This document shows, piece by piece, positions 50,017 to 59,301 of a DNA stretch of 64,000 nt. The stretch comes from Rhizobium sp. RCAM05350 (GTDB lineage Bacteria; Pseudomonadota; Alphaproteobacteria; Rhizobiales; Rhizobiaceae). Within the stretch, counting starts at the first letter, position 1. Each line of letters opens with the position of its first letter. A program made the translations under genes and the position numbers. Under the pieces are notes generated by a model. It ran no database searches. It was not told the origin of the DNA and worked only from the letters and a program-made list of their open reading frames with translations. The stretch spans positions 513,300 through 577,299 of the forward strand of contig CP087975.1 in assembly GCA_024426085.1 (NCBI GenBank). The letters run 5' to 3'.

Positions 50017-50835
50017 GTAGCGTCGCCTTAACTTGGGTCGGACACAGGATGGCCACGATGGGGCCGGTTTATGCTGCGGTCGACAGGGTGATTTCGCGCC
50101 ACGTGTTCATGGCGGCGTTTCGCAGTTTGCGATGTTCAGCAGTGCTCGTCGGGCTGCGGAGAAGATGGAAGAGGTTGGCGATCGAGCCATGGATGGAGAC
50201 GAAGCGCTGGCATTGTCGTGCCGACTTGAACCGGATCATGTCTCGCTCTCGTCGTCGAACAGCCAGATGCGAATTCTCCGCCCGGTTATTCAGACCCTTA
50301 TGCGAACGATGCTCGACACCGGGCATGATTTCCCTTTGGCTGCGTCGTGGGATCTGAGCTTATCGGTGATCATGACACGCGGTGTGACGCATTGGCCCCT
50401 TCAGGAGCTTTCGCATCAGCTTCAAGGCCGCCTGCTTGTTCCGGCGGCTCTGGATCAAAGCATCAAGAACATAACCATCGGCCTCAACGGCCCGCCACAA
50501 CCAGTATTTTCTGCCCTTGATAGCAACGACCATTTCGTCGAGATGCCACTTGTCGGCAAAACCTCCCCTGGTCCGCCGCCGGATGGAACGGGCGTATTCT
50601 CTGCCGAACTTGGCAGCCCATTCCACGACAGTCTGGAACGAGACTTCAATGCCGCGCTCAGCCAGCAGATTTTCTACATGACGCAGGCTCAGCGGAAAGC
50701 GGAAGTAGAGCCAAACCGCATGCGCTATGATCTCAGCGGGAAAACGATGACGCTTGTAGCGGTGCGTCGTAACATCGGTCGGCGGGTTCGAGCTCATGCC
50801 GGTAAATACCGCCGCAAATGTTAAGGCGACGCTAC
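50017..50835 (-). mobile_element. IS6-family element, full-length copy
   Basis: 819 bases with perfect 15-base ends GTAGCGTCGCCTTAA at 50017-50031 and 50821-50835 (inverted). Flanks (GTGCGACT left, CGTTGAAA right) share no 8-base duplication, so it is not a simple insertion; recombination or deletion has joined different sequences on its two sides. Left: end of the dehydratase gene. Right: a cut gene of the YcaO cluster. Related to truncated copy A at 20376-20997. Confidence 0.9.
50084..50806 (-). pseudogene. IS6-family transposase (frameshifted)
   Basis: Starts MSSNPPTDVTTHRYKRHRFP near 50806 and contains DKWHLDEMVVAIKGRKYWLW and, after shifts near 50404 and 50325, GVEHRSHKGLNNRAENSHLA. The C-terminal QRFVSIHGSIANLFHL and WREITLSTAA are missing from copy A. 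An extra A in the CTGAAGGGG run breaks the frame where copy A reads through; the later shift is common to both copies. Confidence 0.82.
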
Positions 50836-50992
50836 CGTTGAAACATGGGTCAATTCTCAACGGAAATATCTGGCTGCGCCGGGTCAGCTCTCGGTAGAAA
50901 TCAACAGTCAACCCCCATACACCATCGTTGTAGCGGCTAGATCCGCCAACATGCCCTGCGAAATACACTCGAAACGTTAAGCCGCCAGCCAT
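50836..50992 (-). pseudogene. Truncated gene cut by IS6, last gene of the YcaO cluster
   Basis: ATG at 50992, 11 bases after the stop of the 82-residue gene, opens MAGGLTFRVYFAGHVGGSSR and continues for about 52 residues to IDPCFN, where the IS6 end begins. I do not recognise the family from so short a piece. Position and spacing suggest it belonged to the same operon as tfuA. Confidence 0.5.
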
Positions 50993-51003
50993 ACGACATC
51001 GCG

Positions 51004-51252
51004 TTATTGCCTCTTAATTTCATCTTTCAAGTATGATTCAATATCGGCCGAGTTGTCGGCGCGATGCCGTAATTCCATAGCGATTTGCTCGAGTGCCAGG
51101 TTCAGGCAATAGACCGTCTGGTCCGCGGCAAGGTTGGCTGCGTTCTCTCTCATGAAAACGATAAGGCGCGCTATGGCGTGAAACTCTTCAATCTCGCTCT
51201 CGACCGATCCTTTCGGGTTTGAGAACGCGATGGTGGATTGTGCGACCGTCAT
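51004..51252 (-). CDS. Small helical hypothetical protein (82 aa)
   Basis: ATG 51252 with GCGGAGAC 7-14 bases upstream. Predicted largely helical, with ESEIEEFHAIARLIVFMREN and YCLNLALEQIAMELRHRAD; no signal peptide or membrane segment. Located 77 bases downstream of tfuA in the same direction. Function unknown; it may be an accessory or immunity protein of the peptide cluster. Confidence 0.6.
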   Translation of the reverse strand: MTVAQSTIAFSNPKGSVESEIEEFHAIARLIVFMRENAANLAADQTVYCLNLALEQIAMELRHRADNSADIESYLKDEIKRQ

Positions 51253-51329
51253 TTCTGTCTCCGCATGGATGTTGCGGCGATATTAGACAGAGCCGATGGA
51301 AACTTCGCGTGACACAGGCGTGACACATC

Positions 51330-52070
51330 TTAAGATAGTTTGCCGGAGCTTTTCACCTCAGAATGTTGTTTCACCATTTCGTTCCAAAGGGTTGTCCGTT
51401 GGAATTGCCAATCCAGTTTGGTAGTTGATCGCCTGTCGGCAAGCCGTGACATAACAGTCAGAAGCTCAATCGCATCGGCGCGCTTCCGATTGATGTGACA
51501 AGTCCGCAAAGCGATTGTGATGGCGGGCTTTCTCTCCTCCTCGATAAAGCCTGCAAGCTCGATGATCGATCGCCATGTGCGATCCTTGAAAAAGATTGCC
51601 TGGGCGACCGCATTCAGGCGGCCGGCTTCGTCTGTACTGACGAATTGTTTGTCGACCAAGGCATCAAGCGTGGCGGAAACGTTCACCAATGGCTCGCTAA
51701 GCGGAACCCAACCGAGGTCAGCGGGACCATGAATCTGAGCCACATCTGAATCGTCCACCCGGCTTCCGTTTACATATTCCTGGAAAATCTTGCCCACGCC
51801 GAGCATACCGAACTGATGGCATTCCGCAGCTCGCAAGGCACCCATGCTGGCAGCCCCGAGTACCGCTACGCCAGCGCTCAGGGCATACAAGATTTCCTTG
51901 TGCCAAACCGGAGCAGTATATTCGAAGCCCCCATCAATGATGCCAATAGCGGTCGCCCCCTGCTCCACGGCTTGGAAGATGTCCCCCTGAATGGCTGGAC
52001 CGCGGACAACGATATCGCCGGCGCGTTGGTCCGCATCCGGCAATGTCGGGCCGACATGCAGAATTTTCAT
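51330..52070 (-). CDS. tfuA: TfuA-like protein
   Basis: 246 residues, starting by ATGA overlap with the YcaO gene. Contains the TfuA core: GPAIQGDIFQAVEQGATAIGIIDGGF (by position ~25-50), HKEILYALSAGVAVLGAASMGALRAAEC and GMLGVGKIFQEYVNG. TfuA partners YcaO enzymes; in archaeal McrA thioglycine formation and in thioamide RiPPs it is thought to supply or enhance sulfur transfer so that YcaO makes a backbone thioamide. It was first noted beside the trifolitoxin genes of Rhizobium. Intact frame. Confidence 0.9.
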   Translation of the reverse strand: MKILHVGPTLPDADQRAGDIVVRGPAIQGDIFQAVEQGATAIGIIDGGFEYTAPVWHKEILYALSAGVAVLGAASMGALRAAECHQFGMLGVGKIFQEYVNGSRVDDSDVAQIHGPADLGWVPLSEPLVNVSATLDALVDKQFVSTDEAGRLNAVAQAIFFKDRTWRSIIELAGFIEEERKPAITIALRTCHINRKRADAIELLTVMSRLADRRSTTKLDWQFQRTTLWNEMVKQHSEVKSSGKLS

Positions 52071-53243
52071 CCGAAGGACCCCTTCGATAGGGCACGCGGA
52101 CCGTAGCGCCGCGCACGCCCACCTTCCGGATTCTCCAATTGCAGCGCAAGCACTTTGGCGACGGCGAACGGCCAGACAGGATCGCCGAGCGGTACTGCAA
52201 TGATAGGCCCCTGCTTCATGCGTTTTAGGATGTCAACAGTTTCAACACGCCCGTTGCCCTTCTGATTATTCGCGGGCCACGCCCTTGGACCCACTCGCAA
52301 CAGATCACGCGTCTCCTCTGCCAACGGCCGGCCGTAGACCGAGGGATAGATATCGTCTCTGCTCCCACTAATAAACGTCATGCGAGATTGGACTGCTTCG
52401 GTTATCGCGCGAAGCAGGGCCTTGCGTGCAGACGGATGTGTTCCCGCTCCATAGTTCACATCGACAAAACGCGGCCGGCGAGCCGAAAGCGCCTCGATGG
52501 GGCCGATCAGCGCGGTGAACGATGGAACACCGATATCGCTGGTCATGTCGAATACCCGCAACACGAAGCCGGCCGTTTCCGATGCGAGCAACCAATGACG
52601 AAACATCGTTGCAGCCCACGGATTCCGGATCGACGCATGACGATTGCCGAGTCCTCGCACTCGAAACTTGCCACAGGACGTATGCATCGCGCTCGATACG
52701 CTCGTTCAGACCATGGAAGATGGCCTCGTCCACTGTGTTCCCCGAAGCCAAGCCATCGGACGATTGCCAATATCGATAGCAGGCCAACGTACGATCAAGC
52801 GTTACCGCCTCGAACGGGACATAGATGCTGTCGCCGGAAATCAGGTCTCGGCCAACAACCCAAGGGATCATTTCCTCGTCTCCGAGTTTCATTTGCCCGA
52901 GCGCGATCAGGGCGGGCAGGTCATCGAACCGCTTCCCGGCATTTCTGAGCGCGCGGGGCGATGTGCGAGTAACCTCGCAGTGAGGCCTAGTCGCCACGAC
53001 GCGTTCCAACGCCTCCATTGTCGCGGAGGTCCTTGCCTCGTCGTCGGTCAGGCCTTTTCCCTGCGCCACCACGATCGATTTGGCATTGGGCGTATAGGCG
53101 CACCACACCGGCACGCCAATGCGATCCAATCCGGTATGGCGAGCAACACGCGTGATGCCGAAGCCGGGAAGGAAAGCAGAGACGCGATCGAAAGTCTCCG
53201 CCGGGCTGCACGCCCTGTCAGGCCATCCCGCTTCGCTCAGCAT
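52067..53243 (-). pseudogene. YcaO-domain protein (one frameshift)
   Basis: ATG 53243 overlaps the stop of the 71-residue gene. ATP-binding motifs of YcaO are visible: TSATMEALERVVA, HGLNERIERDAYVLW, and after a shift near 52670 FVDVNYGAGTHPSARKALLR with AITEAVQSRM and the SGSRDD loop. The end (YGPRALSKGSFG) lacks the PxPxP tail of azoline-forming YcaO proteins, agreeing with a TfuA-partnered thioamide type. About 391 residues. It phosphorylates a peptide amide to allow backbone modification. The substrate is probably the small protein encoded immediately upstream. Confidence 0.87.
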
Positions 53244-53458
53244 CAGGTATCGAAGAGCCCTGCGGATACCGATGCAGCAGAGGAGACGGCAACCGCAAAG
53301 TCGACGTCTTTTATCACCACGCCGCCAGAAGCGCGAAGCTGGCTGGCGGAGGCAAGTGCCCCTGCGACATTGCTGAGCGGCGTGAACGTCCCCGCATTCA
53401 CATCAGCCAGATAGAGGTTTGGGTCTCCCGGAAATCCGATAACTACCACCTTTGACAT
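53243..53458 (-). CDS. 71-aa small protein, candidate RiPP precursor peptide
   Basis: ATG 53458 with AAGGAGAAA 6-14 bases upstream; the stop overlaps the YcaO start (ATGA). Residues 1-46 (MSKVVVIGFPGDPNLYLADV and on to LRASGG) could be a leader ending in a Gly-Gly pair at 45-46. The remaining 25 residues (VVIKDVDFAVAVSSAASVSA plus GLFDT) are Ala/Ser/Val-rich without cysteine. Its size, coupling to YcaO-TfuA and strong ribosome site fit a modified-peptide precursor. A small partner protein of YcaO is the alternative. I do not recognise a named family. Confidence 0.7.
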   Translation of the reverse strand: MSKVVVIGFPGDPNLYLADVNAGTFTPLSNVAGALASASQLRASGGVVIKDVDFAVAVSSAASVSAGLFDT

Positions 53459-53482
53459 TTCAATTTCTCCTTCGTTGAAGTC

Positions 53483-55296
53483 TCAGTATCCGGCTTTCAT
53501 CAGGCCTTCCCCGATACATTTCCTTCTGCCAGGGCTCCTTGATCGGCACGACCGCGAGCCATTTCTGCAGATCGAATTGCGGGTTAGTCTCCCTGTCCTT
53601 TCGGCGATAGTGATTTGCACGCCTGGTGTCTCCGAGCATCGCGCAGCTCGCCGCCAGTAGCCTGTAGGCAGAGGCTTGATTGGACATGCTCTGAATCCGA
53701 GAGACCGCTTTGTCGAAGGCGCCGACGAAGTAGCTGGCGGCGGCAGCACCAGAAATATTCATCAGGCCCAAGCGGGTTCAATGAGAGAGCCATTTCGATC
53801 TTTTCCAAACCGTCTTTTGGGCGTGACGCATGGATGAGCGCGTCGGCGAAGCTGTAGATCGCATCAGCGTAGTGCGGGGCTCAACTCCTCGGCGCGAGAG
53901 CGCATCGAGGCTCTCGTCAAGCTCCCCAAGTACAGCTTGGCCATGCCAAGCTCTTTGTAGCCGTAGGCGATTTCGGGATTGCGTTCGATGGCAAAACGGG
54001 CGCTTTCCTCCGCCTTCCGCAGCAATTCTGAATCGCCACGGGCCGTCAGTACCCACTCGATAGAGTAGGTCTTGGCAAGGCCGCTAAACGCATGAGAGAA
54101 ATCAGCATTGTGTTGAAGCGCCTCGTGGAATGACTTTCGGGCGCCGCGGACAGAAGGCAGGGTAAGACGGTTCATTTGCTGGACACCCAAAAGATATCTC
54201 TGATAGGCGCCGGGGTGGTACTCGTAGTCGCTAAGCGCGCTCGTTGCGCTTCAGTTCGGCGAGAATGCGATCTGTTACGACCTCTGCTAGGGCCTTTCGA
54301 TGTGATGACAGAAGCCCGCAGGAAATCTCGAACCGATCCGCATAGATCACATTGTCGGATGGAACGAAGACGATCTGGACAAAGAAACCATCGCCAGTGA
54401 GCTTTGTGTCAACCACATAGGAGATATCGTGCTTCTCGAGCAGCAGGAGTTTGTCGTCGCTGGCCCGGATGCGCTCGGCCGTATACGGCGCCACGATCGA
54501 CAGGCCCCGCAGGGCACAAAGGCCAATGGCCACATCGTCGATCAAAGCACTCGCTGTCGGGAGATCCAGACCTGTTGCATGAACACCGACTGGCGGCAGA
54601 AGAGCTACGCGGGGCAACTTGAGCGGTTGTGATGGGATCTCGGTGCCTGAATTGGTCGGTGGCGCGACGTTTACCGACGCGCTTTTCCGCTCCACGTAAT
54701 GTTCGGTCACGGGCAGTCTTGGGCCAATCGAAAGCGTGTCGTGGACCAGCTGATCGTCCGGGGAAGCGCTCCAGAATGAAAAAGCCGCTTGTCGCGCTGC
54801 CGCAATTTCCGTTGCCGTCGACACCTCCGCAGACGTCTCAAGCAGTCGCGCGCAGCAGCTCAAACTGCTTCTGGCGCTGTTCCTTCAGCCAATAGCCAGC
54901 CATGCCATCGGCATCGTCCAATTCCGACAGAAAGGGACGGCTCATCAAATCGACGAGAGATGACAACGGATTTTCGCCTCTGCGGATCTCACCCAGCAGA
55001 TCTGTGTCACAGACGAGATCGCTGCGATTGAGGGAAAGATGCGTCGCTGAAAAGGTGAGGATTGATGCATGCGCGACCCGCAGGCGCGAAATCAGTTTCC
55101 TTAAATTTGTAAATGCAAGGGCACGGTCCTCATTGCCCCACAGAAACTCGGCCGCCTTCTCCCGGGGAATGTCAGCGAACGCACCGGTAGCCAGGTAGGC
55201 GACGAGCAACAATCCCTTGCGAGGATATCTGCATTCCCGTCCTGCAGCATCGAGCAGGCGTAACCTACCAAATGTCTGCAGAAACACAGGATTCAC
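53483..55296 (-). pseudogene. SARP/BTAD-type regulator with TPR region (five or more frameshifts)
   Basis: Starts MNPVFLQTFGRLRLLDAAGR, an OmpR-like winged helix plus bacterial transcriptional activator domain (AFTNLRKLISRLRVAHA, LSSLVDLMSRPFLSELDD). The middle (54231-54863) has RVALLPPVGVHATG and VVDTKLTGDGFFVQIVFVPS, as in CadC/adenylate-cyclase-like TPR proteins. Then come TPR-like helices (HEALQHNADFSHAFSGLAKT, IHASRPKDGLEKIEMALSLN, AYRLLAASCAMLGDTRRANH). Corrected C-terminus GLMKAGY at 53483. Shifts near 54840, 54235, 53880, 53790, 53750 and 53525. Located 24 bases upstream of the small peptide gene, so likely its activator. Confidence 0.7.
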
Positions 55297-55314
55297 AGAG
55301 GTGCTGACGGCGAA

Positions 55315-55737
55315 TCACGGCTTCACGTCGGCAGCTTGCGCAACGGTGTCATCAGTGTCCGCCAAGGCTTTTACCAGAGTGATGATGGTCTGACGCACAC
55401 GTTTGTTCTTGATCGATGTGAAGGCACGGTTGAGTGACACACCCTCATTCGAAATGAGAAATGTCCCAATCTCGTCGGCCTCCCGGACCAATCCGTCCGG
55501 CGCCGAAACATCATGATCTTCGAAGAAATAGCTGATCGGAACACGGAGCACTTCGGAAGCGGCCTGCAGTTTGCTCGCGCTGACCCGGTTGGTGCCCTTT
55601 TCGTATTTCTGGATCTGCTGGAACGTGATACCCAAGCTGTCGCCCAGCTTTTCCTGGCTCAGCCCCAACACAAGACGTCGCGATCTCAGGCGATTGCCGA
55701 CATGAATATCGATTTGGTGCGGCGTGCCCTTTGTCAT
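55315..55737 (-). CDS. XRE-family transcriptional regulator
   Basis: Start ATG 55737 (MTKGTPHQIDIHVGNRLRSR) preferred over the longer frame to 55944; 140 residues. HTH_3 domain with LGLSQEKLGDSLGITFQQIQKYEKGTNRVSASKL (by position ~22-56), then VPISYFFED. This is the common rhizobial single-domain XRE type. Ends 18 bases before the SARP-type gene on the same strand, so it probably opens the operon. Confidence 0.85.
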   Translation of the reverse strand: MTKGTPHQIDIHVGNRLRSRRLVLGLSQEKLGDSLGITFQQIQKYEKGTNRVSASKLQAASEVLRVPISYFFEDHDVSAPDGLVREADEIGTFLISNEGVSLNRAFTSIKNKRVRQTIITLVKALADTDDTVAQAADVKP

Positions 55738-56121
55738 TCCCTTGCGCTCCCTTGCGTGATGAAATTCAATTACGCCTGATTGCGAACAGCATGACAATTT
55801 CTTTGTAGAATGCAACAATCGAGCCTTGTTGAAATCCTCTAGATTCAAAAAATAGTCTTGGGTGGCGATCGCAGCAAAGGAAGCTTGGTAAGAACCATCG
55901 TCATTTACGCTAGTCGTGCTTTTACCTGAGCCTCGCGCTGCCATTCAGAACACAAAATATGCCTGCGTAATGGCCACCAAATTATTCAACTCGATCTGGA
56001 AATCTGTTGAGCCATTTCCTTCCATGTCACCATGAACAAGTAAATCGCCCTCAGATTTCGTATATCGCAGTTCGGCTTTGTTATATCTCATGTAAGGTCG
56101 GCCAACGACTATCTCTATCAA
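55738..56121. other. Intergenic AT-richer region, no gene seen
   Basis: About 380 bases upstream of the XRE gene, expected to hold its promoter. The open frame continuing from the XRE gene to 55944 lacks coding character. No clear repeat. Confidence 0.4.
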
Positions 56122-56532
56122 TCAAGGCGCCGAAACAGTCCAGTCTTCGACGCGCAGGCCGGGCACTCAGTCAAACTCACGTCGATTGTTCGTGACCAGT
56201 ATCAGCCCCCTTGAGCGCGCGTGACCAGCAATCAACTGGTCGTAGGGTCCGATCGGAGTCCCGCTGCGCGCAAGCTCGGCGCGCAATTGGCCCGTATGGC
56301 TTGCTGCCATTTGATCGTAGGCAAGCACCTCGAACCGTGCGGCAAAGCCTTCAACGATTGACAGGTTTCGTTCAGGAATGGCTGACTTTTCCGCACCATA
56401 GATCAGTTCCATCAAACTGACCGAACTAATGCACAGTTGACCATGGTGGCGGTTAAATGCCTCGCGTACCTGCTGCGGCCGGTTCTTCACCGTAAAAATG
56501 CAGATGTTGGTGTCCAGTATGTACTTCAGCAT
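56122..56532 (-). pseudogene. vapC: VapC-type PIN-domain toxin with in-frame stop
   Basis: MLKYILDTNICIFTVKNRPQ carries the first catalytic Asp; SSVSLMELIYGAEKS holds the Glu and PIGPYDQLIAGHARSRGLILV the third Asp. The frame stops at REFD-TGA (56167), but the codons after it read VPGLRVEDWTVSAP to a stop at 56122, the normal VapC ending. So a CGA-like codon has become TGA. The VapB antitoxin expected just upstream is absent; an IS481 element starts 5 bases away. Metal-dependent endoribonuclease if active. Confidence 0.82.
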
Positions 56533-56536
56533 TAGG

Positions 56537-57554
56537 TGTTTAGTCCCGGCATTTGATGGTGCATTATTCGACCAGAAATGGAGGGATGCGCTATGGGTCA
56601 GATTTTACACGGGAGCGCCCGCACGGCAGAGGCAGTCCGTCGAGCGATACAACATAGTCAAGAGAGCTTGAGGGTTCTGGCGAAGCGCTATGGGATCAAC
56701 CAGAAGACTGTAGCGAAGTGGAAGCGACGCACAGCGGTGAGGGACCTACCAACCGGTCCGAAAGACGTGCGCTCGACGACGCTTTCAATCGAAGAAGAGG
56801 CGATTATCATTGCCTTCCGCAGACACACCCTATTGCCGCTCGATGACTGCCTCTATGCTCTGCAGGCGACGATCCCGCATCTGACGCGCTCGTCCCTGCA
56901 TCGCTGCCTACAACGGCATGAGATCAGCCGATTGCCAGAAGTGACGGGCGACAAGGAACCCAAAAGGAAGTTCAAGACCTACCCGATCGGTTACTTCCAC
57001 ATCGATATTGCTGAAGTGCGTACAGCGGAAGGCAAACTCTATCTTTATGTGGCAATCGACCGGACCAGCAAGTTCGCCTTCGTCCAATTGGTCACCAAAA
57101 CAGGCAGGACATCAGCGTCCGCCTTTCTGGTCGCGCTGATCGCGGCCGTGCCCTACAAAATCCATACCGTCCTGACGGATAATGGCATCCAGTTCACCTT
57201 CCCACCGCGTTATGCCGATGGCCCCACGGCCACCTACATGACGCACATGTTCGATATGCGTTGTCGTGAGAACGGGAATCGAGCACAGGCTCACCAAAAT
57301 CAAACATCCCTGGACCAACGGCCAGGTCGAGCGGATGAACCGAACGATCAAGGAAGCGACTGTCAAACGTTACCATTACGACAGCCATGCCCAGCTAACC
57401 GCGCACCTCCACGACTTTATCGACGCCTACAATTACGGCCGCCGACTGAAGACACTGCGAGGGCTCACTCCGTACGAATACATCTGCAAAATCTGGGCAA
57501 GCGAGCCAGAAATGTTTACACTTGATCCGCACCATCAAATGCCGGGACTAAACA
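56537..57554 (+). mobile_element. IS481-family element with perfect 26-base ends
   Basis: Terminal repeat starting TGTTTAGTCCCGGCATTTGA at 56537-56562 is exactly inverted at 57529-57554; 1018 bases, TG...CA ends. No target duplication: the left flank is the vapC start, the right flank is the inside of an IS5 element. It probably inserted into the IS5 copy, and the left part was later lost. Confidence 0.9.
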
Positions 57555-57557
57555 TAT
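56593..57557 (+). pseudogene. IS481-family transposase (one frameshift)
   Basis: Start MGQILHGSARTAEAVRRAIQ. HTH region LAKRYGINQKTVAKWKRR, then the rve core: YFHIDIAEVRTAEGKLYLYV (first D), HTVLTDNGIQF (second D) and, after a shift near 57265, HPWTNGQVERMNRTIKEATV (E). It ends QMPGLNI inside the terminal repeat. About 320 residues. One base would restore it. Confidence 0.85.
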
Positions 57558-58050
57558 GATTGACAGCACCACTGCCAAGGCTCACCGCTCGGCGGCCGGC
57601 GGAAAAGGGGGCCGATGCCGGCAATCGGTCGCTCGCGAGGCGGCAGATCGACAAAAATCCATGTTGTTGTCGATCGTTACGGCCGTCCCATCGCGCTCCA
57701 ACTAACCCCGGGACAGCGTGGCGACGCACCCGTTGCCACGCCTCTGCTCGCGACGTTGCCGCCAAGCCGACTATGCGCCGCCGACACGGCCTACGACAGC
57801 AACGCCCTGCGCAACTTCCTCATCAAACGTGGCACTCAGCCTGTTATCCCAAATAACCCGACTCGAAAGAACATCCAGCCCTTTGACCCCGAAGCCTATA
57901 AGCGCAGAAATATCATCGAACGCACCTTCTGCCGCCTCAAGGATTGGAGAAGAGTCGCAACGCGATATGACAAGCTCGCAACCAACTTCGTAGCAACATG
58001 CTACATCGCCGCCATCTTTATATGGTGGGCCAATTCAGTCTCGACCCTAG
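57555..58050 (+). mobile_element. IS5-family element, copy 2, 3' fragment
   Basis: Nearly identical to 23127-23622, from ATGATTGACAGCACC to TCGACCCTA. The 5' half is missing, replaced by the IS481 right end. It encodes the two C-terminal transposase frames, including AADTAYDSNALRNFLIKRGT and NIIERTFCRLKDWRRVATRY, with the same AAAAGGGGG junction. Its right end cuts a minus-strand gene remnant. Confidence 0.85.
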
Positions 58051-58405
58051 AGGTGGTTACCGTATCGATTTCGTCGGCCATCATCGTCTCCCTTGTCACT
58101 GCCGCAGTTGTGTGCTGCCCGATCGGCGGTGTCAACAAGGGCCCTGCTTGCTCAGCTTTCGACAGAGAGATTTCGCCAGCAGTGTTGCTTACCAGATGCC
58201 CATCCGACACAAATAGCATCGCCTCTTCCTGTACATCGAGCGCCACGGACTTGAGATCCATATTGCCCCAGATCGAGTTTGACTTGGGATCTTGTTTTCG
58301 CCGACCGGATTTATATTCGACGGCAAAACTGCGTTGGACTTTTTCAATTCTGAAGGCCCTGCGTATCCGTGGAGGTGTTCGGCGACATTTTCAGTGTCGC
58401 CACAG
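58051..58405 (-). pseudogene. Gene remnant truncated by IS5, unrecognised basic/acidic protein
   Basis: An open minus-strand frame without start reads PPRIRRAFRIEKVQRSFAVE, then YKSGRRKQDPKSNSIWGNMD and LKSVALDVQEEAMLFVSDGH, until the IS5 end. Codon use looks genuine. It vaguely recalls the basic, low-complexity rhizobial SyrB-associated proteins, but I cannot assign it. Both ends are lost to IS elements (IS5 on the left, IS427-type at 58412). Confidence 0.4.
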
Positions 58406-58415
58406 GGCCTGCTAG

Positions 58416-59271
58416 GGTGTGGTGACGATTTAAGGATTTAGGATTCCCAAAGGTGCGCAAATCGGATTCAAAGCTGATTTTGGAGATCGGTGATGGATTG
58501 CGATACGCTTCGGGGATGATCAATGGGAACGGATCAAGGGCTTTGTGCCGGGCGGCACCAAAGGCAAGCGTGGCCCGCGCACGGATAATCGAACATTTCT
58601 GGATGCGCTTCTATGGATGGCGCGCTCTGGCGGCCGTTGGCGCGACCTGCCCGAGCGGCTTGGCGACTATCGCTCAGTGAAGCGGCGCTATTACCGCTGG
58701 ATCGAGATGGGTGTTCTTGACGAGATGCTGTCGGTTCTTTCGCGTGAAGCCGACCTCGAATGGCTGATGATTGATAGTACCATCGTGCGGGCGCATCAGC
58801 ATGCCGCCGGCGCACGCAAGCTAAAAGGGGGCGGATGCCCAGGGCCTGGGCCGGTCTCGCGGTGGATTGAGCACCAAAATCCACGCAGCGACGGAAGCGC
58901 TCGGCCTTCCAATCCGATTGATAGGCTCTCCCGGACAACGCAACGACATCGCCTTTGCCCATGATCTCGTCGACGGTTTCGAGGCCGTGGCCGCCCTTGC
59001 AGACAAAGGCTATGATGCCGATCATCTGTGCGAAAGGATCACGCAGGCAGGAACACGCCTCGTCATCCCGCCCAGGCGCAACCGAAAGGTTCAGCGTGCC
59101 TACGACGCCGAACTCTACAAGGAGCGCAATCGCATCGAGCGCTTCTTCAACAAGCTCAAACAGTTCCGACGCGTCGCAACCCGATACGACAAGCTTCTGG
59201 CCAACTTCATGGGTGTCGTCAAACTCGCAGCCATCGCCATCTGGCTCAAATAGTTAAATCGTCACTACGGC
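58416..59271 (+). mobile_element. IS427-group IS5-family element, copy 2
   Basis: 856 bases, CTAG at both flanks (58412-58415, 59272-59275), same orientation as copy 1 at 35567-36422. Differences from copy 1 include an extra G (CTTCGGGGATG) near 58515, which breaks the start of ORF A, and one fewer C (CAACCCGATACG) near 59182, which keeps ORF B intact. Confidence 0.9.
58493..59253 (+). pseudogene. IS427-group transposase in two overlapping frames, copy 2
   Basis: ORF A content as in copy 1 but its ATG (58493) is out of frame after the extra G near 58515. ORF B (to 59253) is complete to IAIWLK with RIERFFNKLKQFRRVATRYD. Slip motif CTAAAAGGGGGC again joins A to B near 58830. Confidence 0.82.
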
Positions 59272-59301
59272 CTAGGATCGAACCGTCATGATTGTCGCGA
59301 C

